A stretch of DNA of 64,000 bases from Nostoc sp. FACHB-280 (lineage in GTDB: Bacteria; Cyanobacteriota; Cyanobacteriia; Cyanobacteriales; Nostocaceae): positions 62,001-126,000 of the forward strand of contig NZ_JACJSD010000020.1 in NCBI RefSeq assembly GCF_014697615.1, in the 5' to 3' direction. The stretch's first letter is position 1; the number at the start of each line of letters is the position of its first letter. The notes beneath the pieces were generated by a model, which was not told the origin of the DNA, did not search any database, and saw only the letters and a list, made by a program, of their open reading frames with translations. Position numbers and translations under genes: made by a program. This document shows, one piece after another, positions 44,835 to 54,729 of the stretch.

Positions 44835-45608
44835 TTTCTATTCCTCCGATTATTCATTGCAGATATTTATGTGGGTTATAGCAATTAATCTATTGAGCAA
44901 AATTTATTGCATAACAGAATTAGTATTTCAAATACTAATTTGAAATAACAATCGCTGCCATCAACTATTCTTAAAAACAGCTAATTTTGCTGGTGTTTTT
45001 AATTGCTTTTAAAACCTTGTTCGTATTTTATATATTGGTTGACTTAGTTTATTCTTAAGTTTTATAAAATAGTGTTGCTCCATACAGCTTTTTCACTAAA
45101 CTATCGCTCTACAAAGCTTTGACCCATCCTCAAAAAAATTTTGCTTTACATTCAAACATTTTTAGAAAACTTACTTCATATATTTCCTGAACTTTTTGGA
45201 GCTTAGTAAAAAATGAAACTTATATATCAAGAATTTCTGACAGTATGAATTGCACAAGTGATAAACACAGCAGGAATCAAGCTACTGTTCAACAAGAACC
45301 AAAAGTTGAAAAATTCGGCTTTTTTATTTCTAACTTTAAAATTTTGGCTTGCAGTCGCTGTTAGTAGACTGTTAAATATTTGTTAGAGAAATTTTGTGAT
45401 TTAGATCACAATTTTGAATTTTTTTGATCCAAATAAAAATTATGGAGATGCCAAGTCTGAAATATAGGCTTAATTTGCTTATAACTTTTTGTTTATCAGC
45501 ATTTCACCTGTGACTACAGCTTGTAAATCAGGTTTTGAGTAAAAATCTCTGTGTAAGCTTTTGTAAACCAAAGTAAAGCAGAATCTGAAAATTATTTATA
45601 TTCTTTTT
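44835..45608. promoter_or_regulatory. pec upstream region
   Basis: 774 AT-rich bases without a gene. They lie upstream of pecB and downstream of the pseudouridine synthase gene on the same strand. A CRP-type palindrome is at 45395-45410. Other elements are not recognised. Confidence 0.55.
45395..45410. promoter_or_regulatory. CRP-type binding site
   Basis: The sequence TGTGATTTAGATCACA is a perfect match to TGTGA-N6-TCACA, the consensus for CRP-family proteins including cyanobacterial SYCRP1 and Anabaena AnCrpA, and the symmetry extends one base each side. It lies about 560 bases before the pecB start. Function at this distance is inference. Confidence 0.65.
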
Positions 45609-46547
45609 TCAAAAAGAAACTGCGACTCGGCGACGGAGGACTTCTAACAAAGTTGTAAACGTTTGGGGTAACGGTGCTGTAACTTCAATCCAATCTTCGG
45701 AAATTGGGTGCTGTAACTTGAGTCTCCAAGCGTGTAATGCTTGACCAGGAAGATTTACACCCACCGAACGACCAGAACTATAAACAGGATCACCAACAAT
45801 AGGATGACCGATTTTGGCGCTATGAACCCGAATTTGATGAGTACGCCCTGTTTCTAATTGGAATTTAATTAATGTGTAATTACCTAAGCGTTCTAGTATT
45901 TGCCAATGCGTAACTGCTGTACGTCCACCTTCTTCTACAGGAACGACGGCCATTTTTTTGCGGTCTTGGGGATGGCGACCGATAGGAAAATCTATCGTCC
46001 CACTTTCAATTTTTGGCGCTCCGTAAACGACACCTAAATATTCTCGCCTTGCGGTTTTGGCTTGCAGTTGTGCTTGTAAGTGCTGATAAGCGATGTCTGT
46101 TTTGGCGATCGCGATCGCACCAGTGGTATCCTTATCCAATCGATGTACAATTCCCGGACGCTGAACTCCGCCAATACCGGGAAGGTTTGGACAATGCGCC
46201 AACAAAGCATTTACCAATGTGCCATCATAATGTCCCGGTGCGGGATGGACAACTAAGCCAGCAGGTTTGTTAAGGATGAGTAACTGCTCGTCTTCGTAAA
46301 GAATATCAAGGGGAATATCTTCTGCCTGTAGCTCTAGGGGCTGTGCTTCTGGTATTTGTAGAGTGATGCGATCGCCTACTTTCACATTCTCCTTTTTAGA
46401 CGTGCAGACTTGACCGTTAACTTGGACATTTCCCTGTTCAATCAACTGCTGAATGCGAGAACGAGAAACATCCGATAACTCTTGTGCAAGATAACGGTCT
46501 AAACGTGCGCTATTTTCTAAAACTTCTAAATTAATATCTGTCTGCAT
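45609..46547 (-). CDS. RluA-family 23S rRNA pseudouridine synthase (RluD-like)
   Basis: The 312-residue protein has an N-terminal S4 RNA-binding domain (about 14-60, LDRYLAQELSDVSRSRIQQL) and a pseudouridine synthase domain with the signature HRLDKDTTGA; catalytic Asp is D138. LVVHPAPGHYDGTLVNALL and TGRTHQIRVH are also typical. It would modify uridines in 23S rRNA. A housekeeping gene; no operon partner is evident. Confidence 0.93.
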   Translation of the reverse strand: MQTDINLEVLENSARLDRYLAQELSDVSRSRIQQLIEQGNVQVNGQVCTSKKENVKVGDRITLQIPEAQPLELQAEDIPLDILYEDEQLLILNKPAGLVVHPAPGHYDGTLVNALLAHCPNLPGIGGVQRPGIVHRLDKDTTGAIAIAKTDIAYQHLQAQLQAKTARREYLGVVYGAPKIESGTIDFPIGRHPQDRKKMAVVPVEEGGRTAVTHWQILERLGNYTLIKFQLETGRTHQIRVHSAKIGHPIVGDPVYSSGRSVGVNLPGQALHAWRLKLQHPISEDWIEVTAPLPQTFTTLLEVLRRRVAVSF

Positions 46548-46589
46548 TGAGGATAGGGAGTGGGGAATAACGAAAAATTAAGGGTTTTG

Positions 46590-46690
46590 GCAAGGGTGTA
46601 GGGTACAGAGGTATAGGGATGTATCTCAAACCCTTACGCCATACACCCTTACACCCAATCTTCATAGACAATCTTGGTGCGTAAGTCCTG
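46590..46690. repeat. GTGTAGGG inverted repeat
   Basis: AAGGGTGTAGGGTACAGAGG is followed by CACCCTTACACCCAAT and then TAGACAATCTTGGTGCGTAA. The tail recurs at 50050-50080 (CAGACAATCTGTGCCTAAGT), so these are two copies of the same element. Confidence 0.7.
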
Positions 46691-46698
46691 TTCAAACT

Positions 46699-47415
46699 TC
46701 ACGCTTCATCAGGGTTAATTCCCCTATCGTGGAGTAAAGCGCGGAGTGCTGCTAGTTGAGTTTCGGCTTGTTCAGCACGTTGACGCTCTCGTTCAGCACG
46801 TTGACGTTCTCGTTCGGCTGCTATTTGTGCTTGTTCGCGTTGTTGCGCTAGTTCTAAATAGGTGAGAAACTTCTGTCCATCGGGACGATAAATTTGAAGT
46901 TCGCCATCTGATAACTCAAAGCGAATACCTAGACGCGGACTTATCCAGTGAATCATTTGGGGAATTTCGGCTAATTCATGTTCTGAACGCAACCAACCAC
47001 TTAATTCTGTTGTCTCTGGGTCATATATATAGTATTCTTCTACCCCATAGCGATCGTAGAATTTATACTTTGCAATCATTTCTTTGGCAGTGTTCCTAGG
47101 GGAAAGAATTTCAAATACCACTTGTGGCGGAATGTTACCTTCTTGCCATTGTAAATAAGAACCGCGATCGCCTTTTGGTCTACCAAACACCACCATCACA
47201 TCAGGCGCTCTTCGAGTTAGGTTATTACCCTCAACAGGGTACCAAAACAAATCACCCGCTACAAATACATTTGGCTCATTTTGAAATAAAGTATCTAATC
47301 CGTCTTGAATAGTTACAATCAAGCGATATTGTTTCGTATTTTCCGCCATCGGCTGTCCATCAGTTTCCGGGTAGATGATGTCTTTTTGGGTAGAAGAAGG
47401 TAGTTGAGTCACCAT
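46699..47415 (-). CDS. Uma2 family (DUF820) protein with coiled-coil tail
   Basis: The nuclease-fold residues are D72 (APDVMVVF), E102 (FEILSP) and K117. VEEYYIYDP matches the strand following. Residues about 185-225 form an Arg/Glu/Gln coiled coil with a near-perfect ERERQRA repeat, and the end LLHDRGINPDEA is common in these proteins. At 238 residues it is longer than the copy at 11446-12111 because of this tail. Function unknown. Confidence 0.85.
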   Translation of the reverse strand: MVTQLPSSTQKDIIYPETDGQPMAENTKQYRLIVTIQDGLDTLFQNEPNVFVAGDLFWYPVEGNNLTRRAPDVMVVFGRPKGDRGSYLQWQEGNIPPQVVFEILSPRNTAKEMIAKYKFYDRYGVEEYYIYDPETTELSGWLRSEHELAEIPQMIHWISPRLGIRFELSDGELQIYRPDGQKFLTYLELAQQREQAQIAAERERQRAERERQRAEQAETQLAALRALLHDRGINPDEA

Positions 47416-48444
47416 GAGCGTAAGTCCAAATTACACAAGTGGCATAGTCAATTTTAGCTTAATCATTCAATAGCTAGAATTCAGTAGAGTTTAAGAACTT
47501 ATATAGTAGTCCTCCATAAGAAGCAAATAAATCTTGACTTCTGAAGACGGAATTCTGAGCCTTTCTCTACCCCTTGCTCAAGATGATTAATTACTGAACT
47601 TCTTTAAACTCTCCGGATATTCTGCTGTATTCTCGACAATTAAAATCTTTAAATAATAATTATATTTATATCTTCAGAGGTTGTTTATCATAAAACTAAC
47701 TAGTTTTTATCTGGATACAAAAAAATCTATGATGCCACCATCTACTATTTAGCTGAATTTAGATACCTAGCTTCTATCAAATATCCTTTTTGACTTTTGC
47801 ACCCGATTGGATTGACAGAACACAAAAATATTTACCCAGAAATATTTTTCGACTGATAACAGCAAAACCGATTTTTTAGTGCTGATGCTTCGATTAACTG
47901 CTGTAAGTCTTGTTCAGAATCAATTTTCAACTTATTACTGAGACACAATATTTTACTGAGTTCCAACATATACTACAAATATCAAAAACCAAAATGAGTC
48001 AGTATATACTTAAGATAAGCCTTTTCTCGTTCATAGACTCTGATTGTCAGACAAAATATCAGTACTTAAGAGCTAATTTTGCTACTGATGGGTTGGAGCC
48101 AATACTTCTAAATGCAAAATATGATGTACTGTTAAACTAGCCAGATTATTGCAAGCGAAGCAAGCAAAATTGTTTTTTGGATAATGTTTACCATGAACAA
48201 ATCCAACTACTTTTTTGTTGAGCGATCGCTTAGTTTGGTATTTCTTAGTTAGGTGTAGTTAGGTTAGCAACATCTTATCAGAGATTGACTACTTTAGAGT
48301 TAGGGGTAAAGAATCTCTGTACTAACTGAAATGTGACCGCTATATTTAGCTCAATAGAATCTCAAAAATATTTGCTTGTGGATACCAACTAGGTAATTCA
48401 CAAATTTGCATTGCCAATATGTACTTTTATCTAAAGATATTCCT
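47416..48444. other. Long intergenic region upstream of patA
   Basis: About 1 kb, AT-rich. A 76-codon frame at 47910-48140 has no ribosome site and low-complexity-like content, and is not called. The region should hold the patA promoter; no NtcA-type GTAN8TAC site was found by eye. Confidence 0.45.
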
Positions 48445-49566
48445 ATGAAAACCCTCCCTATTAGTAGATATAGATTTTTCCAAAAAATCCAGCCCTTATC
48501 TTTATTGAAGAAAATCACCAGTAAATCTGTGACTGGTTGTTTACAAGTCTTTAGTACATCTGGCGCTTGGTCAATATATATAGATGAAGGTAAGCTAATC
48601 TATGCCTGCTATTCCGAAAAGATGTTTGAACCGCTTTACCGGAATTTACAACATTTGAGTGAGCAAATTTCGACGTTACCTTGTGGTATTGACGCTCAAC
48701 TCAGAGCAATATTTGAAAATGGCGCTGGTAGTCAAGCCATACCTAACCCAGATTATTTGGCAATTTGCTGGTTAGTTAATCAAAAGTATATTAGCCCAAC
48801 AGAAGCAGCCGTACTCATCGAACAATTAGCATTAGAAGTTCTAGACTCATTCTTGAACTTGGAAGAAGGTAGTTATGAATTCATCCCCGAAAGCTTTTTG
48901 GATGATATGCCTAAATTCTGCCATCTTAATCTCCGCTTGTTAGTCGAACGCTGTCAAAAGCGAGGAAAAGAGGGAGTTTATCAAGATACTTCACCATATA
49001 CAGAAAGTAGCTTTGTTGGGTTTAATCATCAAGGCTTCCGTTCATCAACAACTGTGGCGCAGCCATCGCCATTTACCACCCCAACTCGACCACAACCCAA
49101 ACCAGAACCACAATTACCCAAAATTAACCGCTATCCATCACAAGCTACTAACCCTAGCCATCATAGTTATCAAACGAATTCTGCACCATCTCCAGAGAAG
49201 AAAGTATACACAATCTTTTGTATTGATAATAGTCCTGCTTTATTAAATGTCGTTAAGAATGCTTTAGATGAGCAAATATTTTCTGTAATTGGAGTTACAG
49301 ATTCTTTAAAAGCTTTAATGGAAATTCTGCGGACTAAACCGGACATTATTTTATTAAATGTAGATATGCCTGATTTAGATGGCTATGAGTTATGCACTTT
49401 ATTACGACAACACGCATATTTCAAAAATACACCCATAATTATGCTGACCGAAAAAGTCAGTCTGATCGACAGAGCAAAAGCTAAAATAGCCAGAGCTTCT
49501 GGCTATTTAACTAAACCTTTTAACCAAGGAGATTTAATGAAAATTATTTTTAAGCATATTGTCTAA
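48445..49566 (+). CDS. patA: Heterocyst pattern-formation protein PatA
   Basis: The ATG at 48445 is used instead of the upstream TTG; it gives 373 residues beginning MKTLPISRYRFFQKIQPLSL, the start I recall for Anabaena PatA. The N-terminal PATAN domain (about 1-175) is followed by a variable Pro/Gln/Ser-rich linker and a receiver domain (about 254-373). In the receiver D261 is present, but the phosphoacceptor position is N305 (LLNVDMPDLDG). T/S and lysine (LTKPF) are kept. PatA allows heterocysts to form inside filaments. In Anabaena PCC 7120 patA also lies close to the pec operon, which supports orthology. Confidence 0.88.
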   Translation: MKTLPISRYRFFQKIQPLSLLKKITSKSVTGCLQVFSTSGAWSIYIDEGKLIYACYSEKMFEPLYRNLQHLSEQISTLPCGIDAQLRAIFENGAGSQAIPNPDYLAICWLVNQKYISPTEAAVLIEQLALEVLDSFLNLEEGSYEFIPESFLDDMPKFCHLNLRLLVERCQKRGKEGVYQDTSPYTESSFVGFNHQGFRSSTTVAQPSPFTTPTRPQPKPEPQLPKINRYPSQATNPSHHSYQTNSAPSPEKKVYTIFCIDNSPALLNVVKNALDEQIFSVIGVTDSLKALMEILRTKPDIILLNVDMPDLDGYELCTLLRQHAYFKNTPIIMLTEKVSLIDRAKAKIARASGYLTKPFNQGDLMKIIFKHIV

Positions 49567-49620
49567 TTTTCAGATTTAGTTAGAATAAATCAACTAAATT
49601 GCTGATGTGGAGATTCAGAA

Positions 49621-49992
49621 TTGAGTATTACATGGGTGGGAACAATTCTGATATTAGAAGATGCTCTCAGTGAACTAGCAAATGTGCTGGGAGATAAAGG
49701 TTATAAAATTATTAAAGCTAAAACTGCAAAAGAAGCATTAGAAATGGCTTTAGAAGAAAAGCCAGATGCAATTATTACTAATGTATTTATGCCAGGGATG
49801 AATGGTTTTGAATTGTGTCGCTTCCTCACAAGTCATCCCAGTCAAGCCAAAGCACCTATCTTAATTTGTAGTACCACAAATCAGACTAGTCATTTGGTGT
49901 GGGGTAGAAAACAGGGTGCAGATGCTTATTTAAGCAAGCCTTACACCGCCGAAGAATTGCTGAGTGCCATTCAATTGGTTGAGATGGACTAA
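49621..49992 (+). CDS. CheY-like receiver protein with Asn at the phosphoacceptor site
   Basis: A single receiver domain of 123 residues. The start is TTG with TGGAG eight bases upstream. The usual acidic N-terminal residues appear as E13/D14, the lysine is kept in YLSKPY, but the phosphoacceptor position is N54 (ITNVFMPGMNGFELC). PilH/PixH-like proteins often follow PATAN-receiver genes in cyanobacteria. It lies 54 bases after patA on the same strand and may be co-transcribed. Confidence 0.85.
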   Translation: MSITWVGTILILEDALSELANVLGDKGYKIIKAKTAKEALEMALEEKPDAIITNVFMPGMNGFELCRFLTSHPSQAKAPILICSTTNQTSHLVWGRKQGADAYLSKPYTAEELLSAIQLVEMD

Positions 49993-50007
49993 TTTAATTA
50001 GGATTCA

Positions 50008-50100
50008 GGGTGTAAGGTTTTAGAGACATACACCCCTATACCCCTACACCCAATTTTCACAGACAATCTGTGCCTAAGTCCTGATTGAGATAATAGGACT
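50008..50100. repeat. GTGTAAGG-type repeat
   Basis: AGGGTGTAAGGTTTTAGAGA, CACCCCTATACCCCTACACC and CAGACAATCTGTGCCTAAGT. Second copy of the element at 46590-46690. Confidence 0.65.
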
Positions 50101-50141
50101 TATATACGCCACTACACATACTAGACTCTAGCTTGAATTTT

Positions 50142-51092
50142 TTAAACTTCCAGAGCCAAATGCAGATTAATCGACTCGTCAAATTTCCAAGTGTAATTAC
50201 CCGCAGCAGCAAAAGCCTCAGCTACGTGCAGTACTTTTGCTTCTAAAATATCCTGCAATGACTCACCTTCATAATCAGCAATATGCGCCATTTTCAACAT
50301 ATTGTAGTTGATAGTATCATGGGGTAATTTTAGCTGGTCAAAATCTGGAGTCAAATCATATTCGCTATTTTCTAATATGTGGTGGTCGCCAGAATGATAA
50401 TGAACATCAAACCAATCTCTAGTGATTCCTCTTCCATTGGGTGCAAAAAGTATTTGAGACTCTGGAGAGTCAATAACACATTCTGAAATACCTACAGCGA
50501 TAAACTCAATAGCTAACATCCCAATTAAGGCGTTTCGCATATCGGTTTCTTTATTAATCAAAGTATCCATCGCTATAATTGGTTCTGCTTTTTCAAGCTG
50601 GGCTAGAAGTTTAGCACCTTCAGGTGAAAGTTTACCTGTACTTGAATCAGTCATGATTCCGACAGCCGTCATTAACTTCTTCCAATAATCTAAATGACTA
50701 CCTTCTTCAAAACCATAGTCTTTGGCAATACCAGAAATACCATGTTGCAAAGAAGCTAAGATTTTTTCGCGTTCTTTACCTGTGTAGTTGAAAACTAAAA
50801 GCAAATTACGGCTGGAATTTTGTTCAGAGAAACGGTTCAAAAACTTTTTGACGTTTTTGATAACAGTACGAGGAAAGGTTTTGACTATTCCCCAGTAAAT
50901 TGCTGAATATGACACTAGAGAAAAATAATCACCAGCACACATACCTTGGACTACCTTAGAAGCACCCATGATTTGTTTAACTCTATGAGAGAGTTGAACG
51001 ATCTCATCAGGCATTTCGGTTAGCAACCCCAACTCATCAACAAGAACTTTACCTTGTTGCAATTCTTCCAATTTAATCAAGGGTGTATTCAT
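50142..51092 (-). CDS. Haem-oxygenase-fold-like protein, function unknown
   Basis: The ATG at 51092 is preceded by AGAGGA and is preferred to the upstream frame start. The 316-residue protein is nearly all helical and has no cofactor signature I can name with certainty. The second half has a Glu/His pattern (EEGSHLDYW, then AIEFIAVGISE, then FDVHYHSGDHHI) reminiscent of haem-oxygenase-like diiron or iron-containing redox proteins (PF14518-type). Spacing of the ligands does not fit the standard motif exactly. Soluble and without signal peptide. Confidence 0.5.
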   Translation of the reverse strand: MNTPLIKLEELQQGKVLVDELGLLTEMPDEIVQLSHRVKQIMGASKVVQGMCAGDYFSLVSYSAIYWGIVKTFPRTVIKNVKKFLNRFSEQNSSRNLLLVFNYTGKEREKILASLQHGISGIAKDYGFEEGSHLDYWKKLMTAVGIMTDSSTGKLSPEGAKLLAQLEKAEPIIAMDTLINKETDMRNALIGMLAIEFIAVGISECVIDSPESQILFAPNGRGITRDWFDVHYHSGDHHILENSEYDLTPDFDQLKLPHDTINYNMLKMAHIADYEGESLQDILEAKVLHVAEAFAAAGNYTWKFDESINLHLALEV

Positions 51093-52405
51093 GATGGTTT
51101 CCTCTCTACAAGTAGGTGTGTTGATTCTGACCAAAGTGAACAATTAGTTACCAGCCAACTGAGAAGGCTTTTCAAAATAAGTTGCTTGTGGTTTTCAGCA
51201 TTTTTTACTCTCCTAATCCCCAATAACGATACTCTCCAGATATGCCTGTAGAGTATGAGTAGCCACGCAGAGTCTGACCAGAAATGAGAAACACAAAGCA
51301 AGTAGCTTTAAATCAGCAGAGGATTTCAGCAGTTCTTCTTAGGGAAATCTAAGACTAGACTGCCTGACCACAGTGATTTATTTCCAACACACTGGTTCTT
51401 CTTTGGTGGGAGGATTTAAGAGAATTTAAGACTTGTTGCTAATAATCGAGAAGGCTTTGAAAATATCCTCTGAAGAGGATTCAGTACCTATACTCACCAC
51501 CTCAAAATGCTTCAAAGTATCATTTTATAGGTGTGATTTAGAGTAATCTTTTAGGTTTCATTACAACATCAAAAAGTTTTTAGATTTCCTCTAAGCAGTA
51601 AGGTATTTCAATCGAAACTAGTAAGTAGTATAACTTAGGTTTTTTAGATTCTAAGTGAAATATTAACGAGTAAGATTATAAGGATTTCTCGAAAATAATA
51701 AAAAAGCCACTGAGATAACGTGATATAATTCCGCTTTTTATACATAGAGTATAAATTTTAGTAAAATAAGATTTTCAGTATTAATACTTAAAACAAAGAT
51801 AAATCAGTAGTAGGTGCGTTAAGGTAAAATATAAATATTACGCTATAAAATTCAGCATTTACTAAGATAATCCGATTTAAAAAGCTGATTTTATGATTTT
51901 TTGTCTTTAATCAATTTTTTAAATTTTAGTAGTTTTAAAAACTTTATGTAAATTTGAAGTGAGGTTTATTTATGTATTTACTTAAGTAAGTAACATCTCA
52001 ACCTTAGTAGATATTACTGGGATAATCTTTGGATGATCTTTAAATTTTTTCTTTAATCTTTAAGTAAAATATATTATTTTCTAGCCTCTTAAGTTCATTG
52101 CTGATGTCAATTTTTACAGCAAAAATAACGGGGGTGAAAAATTAGTCATTATCATTGATATATCAGTGGCAGGAGGTAAAAGTTTTAAGTGAGGAGAACA
52201 AGGTAATACGTAAATTACAGAAAATCATCCTAGAACTAAAGAGCGTTGAAAAGTCAGGAGGAATCTAGATAGTAATATCGCCCTTCGCCCTGGGAAAGGA
52301 ACGGGTGAATACACCCATCCCACAAAAAAATTTTAGATATTTTTAGGACTTAAGCAAAAAACGGCATCTTATAAATAACTTACCGGATATGCGACTATAT
52401 CTTGT
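51093..52405. other. Long AT-rich intergenic region
   Basis: About 1.3 kb with no reading frame of note. It holds a weak Fur-like sequence (near 52142, GTCATTATCATTGATA) in an odd position and a repeat fragment (52285-52335, ending CACCCATCCCACAA). Could contain an unrecognised RNA gene; none can be supported. Confidence 0.4.
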
Positions 52406-54505
52406 CTATAAGCTTGAGCTTAAGCCTAAACGGAAAGTAAACCCAGGGCTATAAATGCGATTTACTCGCTCGTATTGCTCACCCAGCAAGTTTTCTAAGT
52501 AAACTGTCAATCCTAAATTACCGGCTACAGGAATGCGACCACTAAAATCTAAGTTGAAATAGGATGGGGCAAAATCTGTAATTTGGTCTCCAGTTCTATT
52601 AAACAAGGCTCGACGCGCACCACTGTTGTAGGTCATATATAAGTTAGCTTGCCAACCAGAATTTTGATACCCAACACCAGCTTGGAGTAAGGAATAGGGA
52701 ATTAAACCCAACTGTAAGCCTCTTTCTGAGCCTGTTTTAATTTGAGCATCTGTGTAGGTGTAGTTGAGAAAAGTTGACCAGCCAGAGTTGAGTCTGAGTT
52801 GTAAGGCTGCTTCTAAACCATTGGTATCTACTAGCCCAATATTTGCCCAGCGTCCGGCTACAATACCGAGACGATTATCGATACTGCTGCCGAAATAAGT
52901 AAACTGTCCAGTCAAATTCTCGGCAAATTTGACATCTACTCCCGCAGTCCAACTCGAACCGGTTTCGGGGTCTAAATCAGGGTTTGGTTCCCAACCATGT
53001 ACTGTGTCATAAACATATAACTGGTCTAGTCCGGGGTTGCGTTGTCCGCCAGCCCAACTTCCGCGCATTGCTAGTGTGGGGGTAAGGGCATAACGCAAGC
53101 CGACACTTGGATTAAGATAGTTACCAAATTCTGTATCAAAACTCTGTCTGAGTCCTAAATCTAGTTGGAAATTTTTAGTAATATTCCAACTATTGACAGC
53201 AAATAAAGCTGTGTTTAATAAATCTCGGTTTTCGGTTTCATTATTAGCAATACGCTGTGGGCTGGTACTGAAAACATCACCGTTTAAGTTAGTATTTTTT
53301 AAATCTAATCCCCAGCGTAATTTATTACTTTGGCCTAATTGCCACTCATGGTCTACTCTGGCTGAAAATTGTTGTGTATCTAAAGCCCCTGTGCGATAAA
53401 AGTTACCTGTTGGCCCGTAGGTACTAAAATAGTTCTGATTGTAACCAATGGTAGTGGTTAAATTAGAGCGATCGCCATTTCCTAACCGAGCTTTCCAAGA
53501 TAAACCAACATTCAAGCCATCATGGTCTAAACGGTCTCTTTGTAGCGGGAAACCAAAATAAATTAAACCGCGACGGCTACTCAATGCAGTCACATCTAAA
53601 TTTAAAGTATTGCGCGGATTTAAATCTATGCCGATGTTACCAAAATAAGTACTTGTTGCTGTATCTGCATTGAATAAAAAACCTTGGGAATCTCTATTGG
53701 CTGCACCTAAAGGCACACGATAACGGTTATCGGTAAAAAATCTTTCAAAACTGAAATTATATCTCGCCGCCCCAACAGAACCACTAAAACTAGTCTGTTG
53801 ATTATTTAAGCTTAAGGAGCCATATTCCACACTACCAGTTAGTTTTGGTTTACCATAACCTTCTTTGGTGATAATATTCACAACTCCACCAAAAGCTGAG
53901 GAACCATACAAAGTAGAAGCGACACCGCTAGATAATTCGACTCGTTCAATTGATTCGACAGGAATGCTATTTAAATCAGTTGTGCCGTGATAAGTATTGA
54001 TATTATTATTAATCGGTCTGCCATTAATTAAAAATACAGACTGATTAATTGAGGCACCACGATAATATGTGCCTGTGTGAATATCTGCGCCATGACCAAC
54101 ATCATTAATCGCAAACCCAGGTAATCTTTTTAAAACATCTGCAACACTAGTAGCACCTTGTTTTTGAATTTCTTCTTTTTCAATTACATAAACAGGTGTA
54201 GAGCCAGATAAAGTATCTTGTTCCCCAATAACTTCTGTAGAGATATCTGCATTATCAGCAGGTTGGTTTTCGATTTCTGGCTGAGTTTCTGGTTTAAATT
54301 CTATATCATTCTCATTACTCGTTTCTTGAGTTAGTAATTCAGCACGAGTAATCGGTAAGTCAATGTCTTTTAAGTCAGAAATAGTTGAAGTTACCGGAGT
54401 TAATTCAGTATCAGTTTGCTGTTGAGTCTCAGTATCAATGGCTTCAGCAGGTAGAGTTATCAGTAAGTTTGGTAAAGCAACTAGTAACCAACAATTTTTT
54501 TTCAC
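52406..54505 (-). CDS. TonB-dependent outer-membrane receptor
   Basis: The GTG at 54505 gives a typical signal peptide (KKNCWLLVALPNLLITLPAEA); the open frame begins further up at TTG. The protein is about 699 residues. An N-terminal acidic linker is followed by the plug domain (DTLSGSTPVYVIEKEEIQKQ to GSSAFGGVVNIITKEG) with INGRPINNN, then a 22-strand beta barrel ending FTFRLGLSSSL. It should import an iron-siderophore, haem or vitamin through the outer membrane. It lacks the AMIN domain present in the second receptor. No transporter genes adjoin it. Confidence 0.9.
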   Translation of the reverse strand: MKKNCWLLVALPNLLITLPAEAIDTETQQQTDTELTPVTSTISDLKDIDLPITRAELLTQETSNENDIEFKPETQPEIENQPADNADISTEVIGEQDTLSGSTPVYVIEKEEIQKQGATSVADVLKRLPGFAINDVGHGADIHTGTYYRGASINQSVFLINGRPINNNINTYHGTTDLNSIPVESIERVELSSGVASTLYGSSAFGGVVNIITKEGYGKPKLTGSVEYGSLSLNNQQTSFSGSVGAARYNFSFERFFTDNRYRVPLGAANRDSQGFLFNADTATSTYFGNIGIDLNPRNTLNLDVTALSSRRGLIYFGFPLQRDRLDHDGLNVGLSWKARLGNGDRSNLTTTIGYNQNYFSTYGPTGNFYRTGALDTQQFSARVDHEWQLGQSNKLRWGLDLKNTNLNGDVFSTSPQRIANNETENRDLLNTALFAVNSWNITKNFQLDLGLRQSFDTEFGNYLNPSVGLRYALTPTLAMRGSWAGGQRNPGLDQLYVYDTVHGWEPNPDLDPETGSSWTAGVDVKFAENLTGQFTYFGSSIDNRLGIVAGRWANIGLVDTNGLEAALQLRLNSGWSTFLNYTYTDAQIKTGSERGLQLGLIPYSLLQAGVGYQNSGWQANLYMTYNSGARRALFNRTGDQITDFAPSYFNLDFSGRIPVAGNLGLTVYLENLLGEQYERVNRIYSPGFTFRLGLSSSL

Positions 54506-54673
54506 TTCTTGTCTCACACCAAGTAACAATAATCACTGCTAGGTATTGTTACTGTTACTGTAAAATTTTGTCAAAAGACATTTTGTCATATTTCTCCTCA
54601 AAGATTCATAAATCAAGCAAATATTAGGGTTAGAGATTATTGGTCTGCAAAATTTATTGAACATAAGAAAAAA

Positions 54674-54702
54674 CTAGAGAGTAATCACAATTACTCTTCT
54701 AG
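54674..54702 (-). terminator. Rho-independent terminator of the GG-peptide locus
   Basis: On the minus strand CTAGAAGAGTAAT pairs with ATTACTCTCTAG around TGTG (one bulged base) and six T follow (54668-54673). It begins 27 bases after the stop of the small peptide frame, which supports that frame being or having been a gene. Confidence 0.8.
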
Positions 54703-54729
54703 TTAATTAACTTATTCATTAATTAAAAC

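Noticed and set aside
47910-48140. 76-codon frame upstream of patA
   Set aside because: No ribosome site, no recognisable domain and composition like the surrounding AT-rich non-coding DNA.
52142-52160. Fur-like sequence GTCATTATCATTGATA
   Set aside because: It lies downstream of one gene and about 1 kb upstream of the next, so there is no promoter for it to control; similar matches arise by chance in AT-rich DNA.
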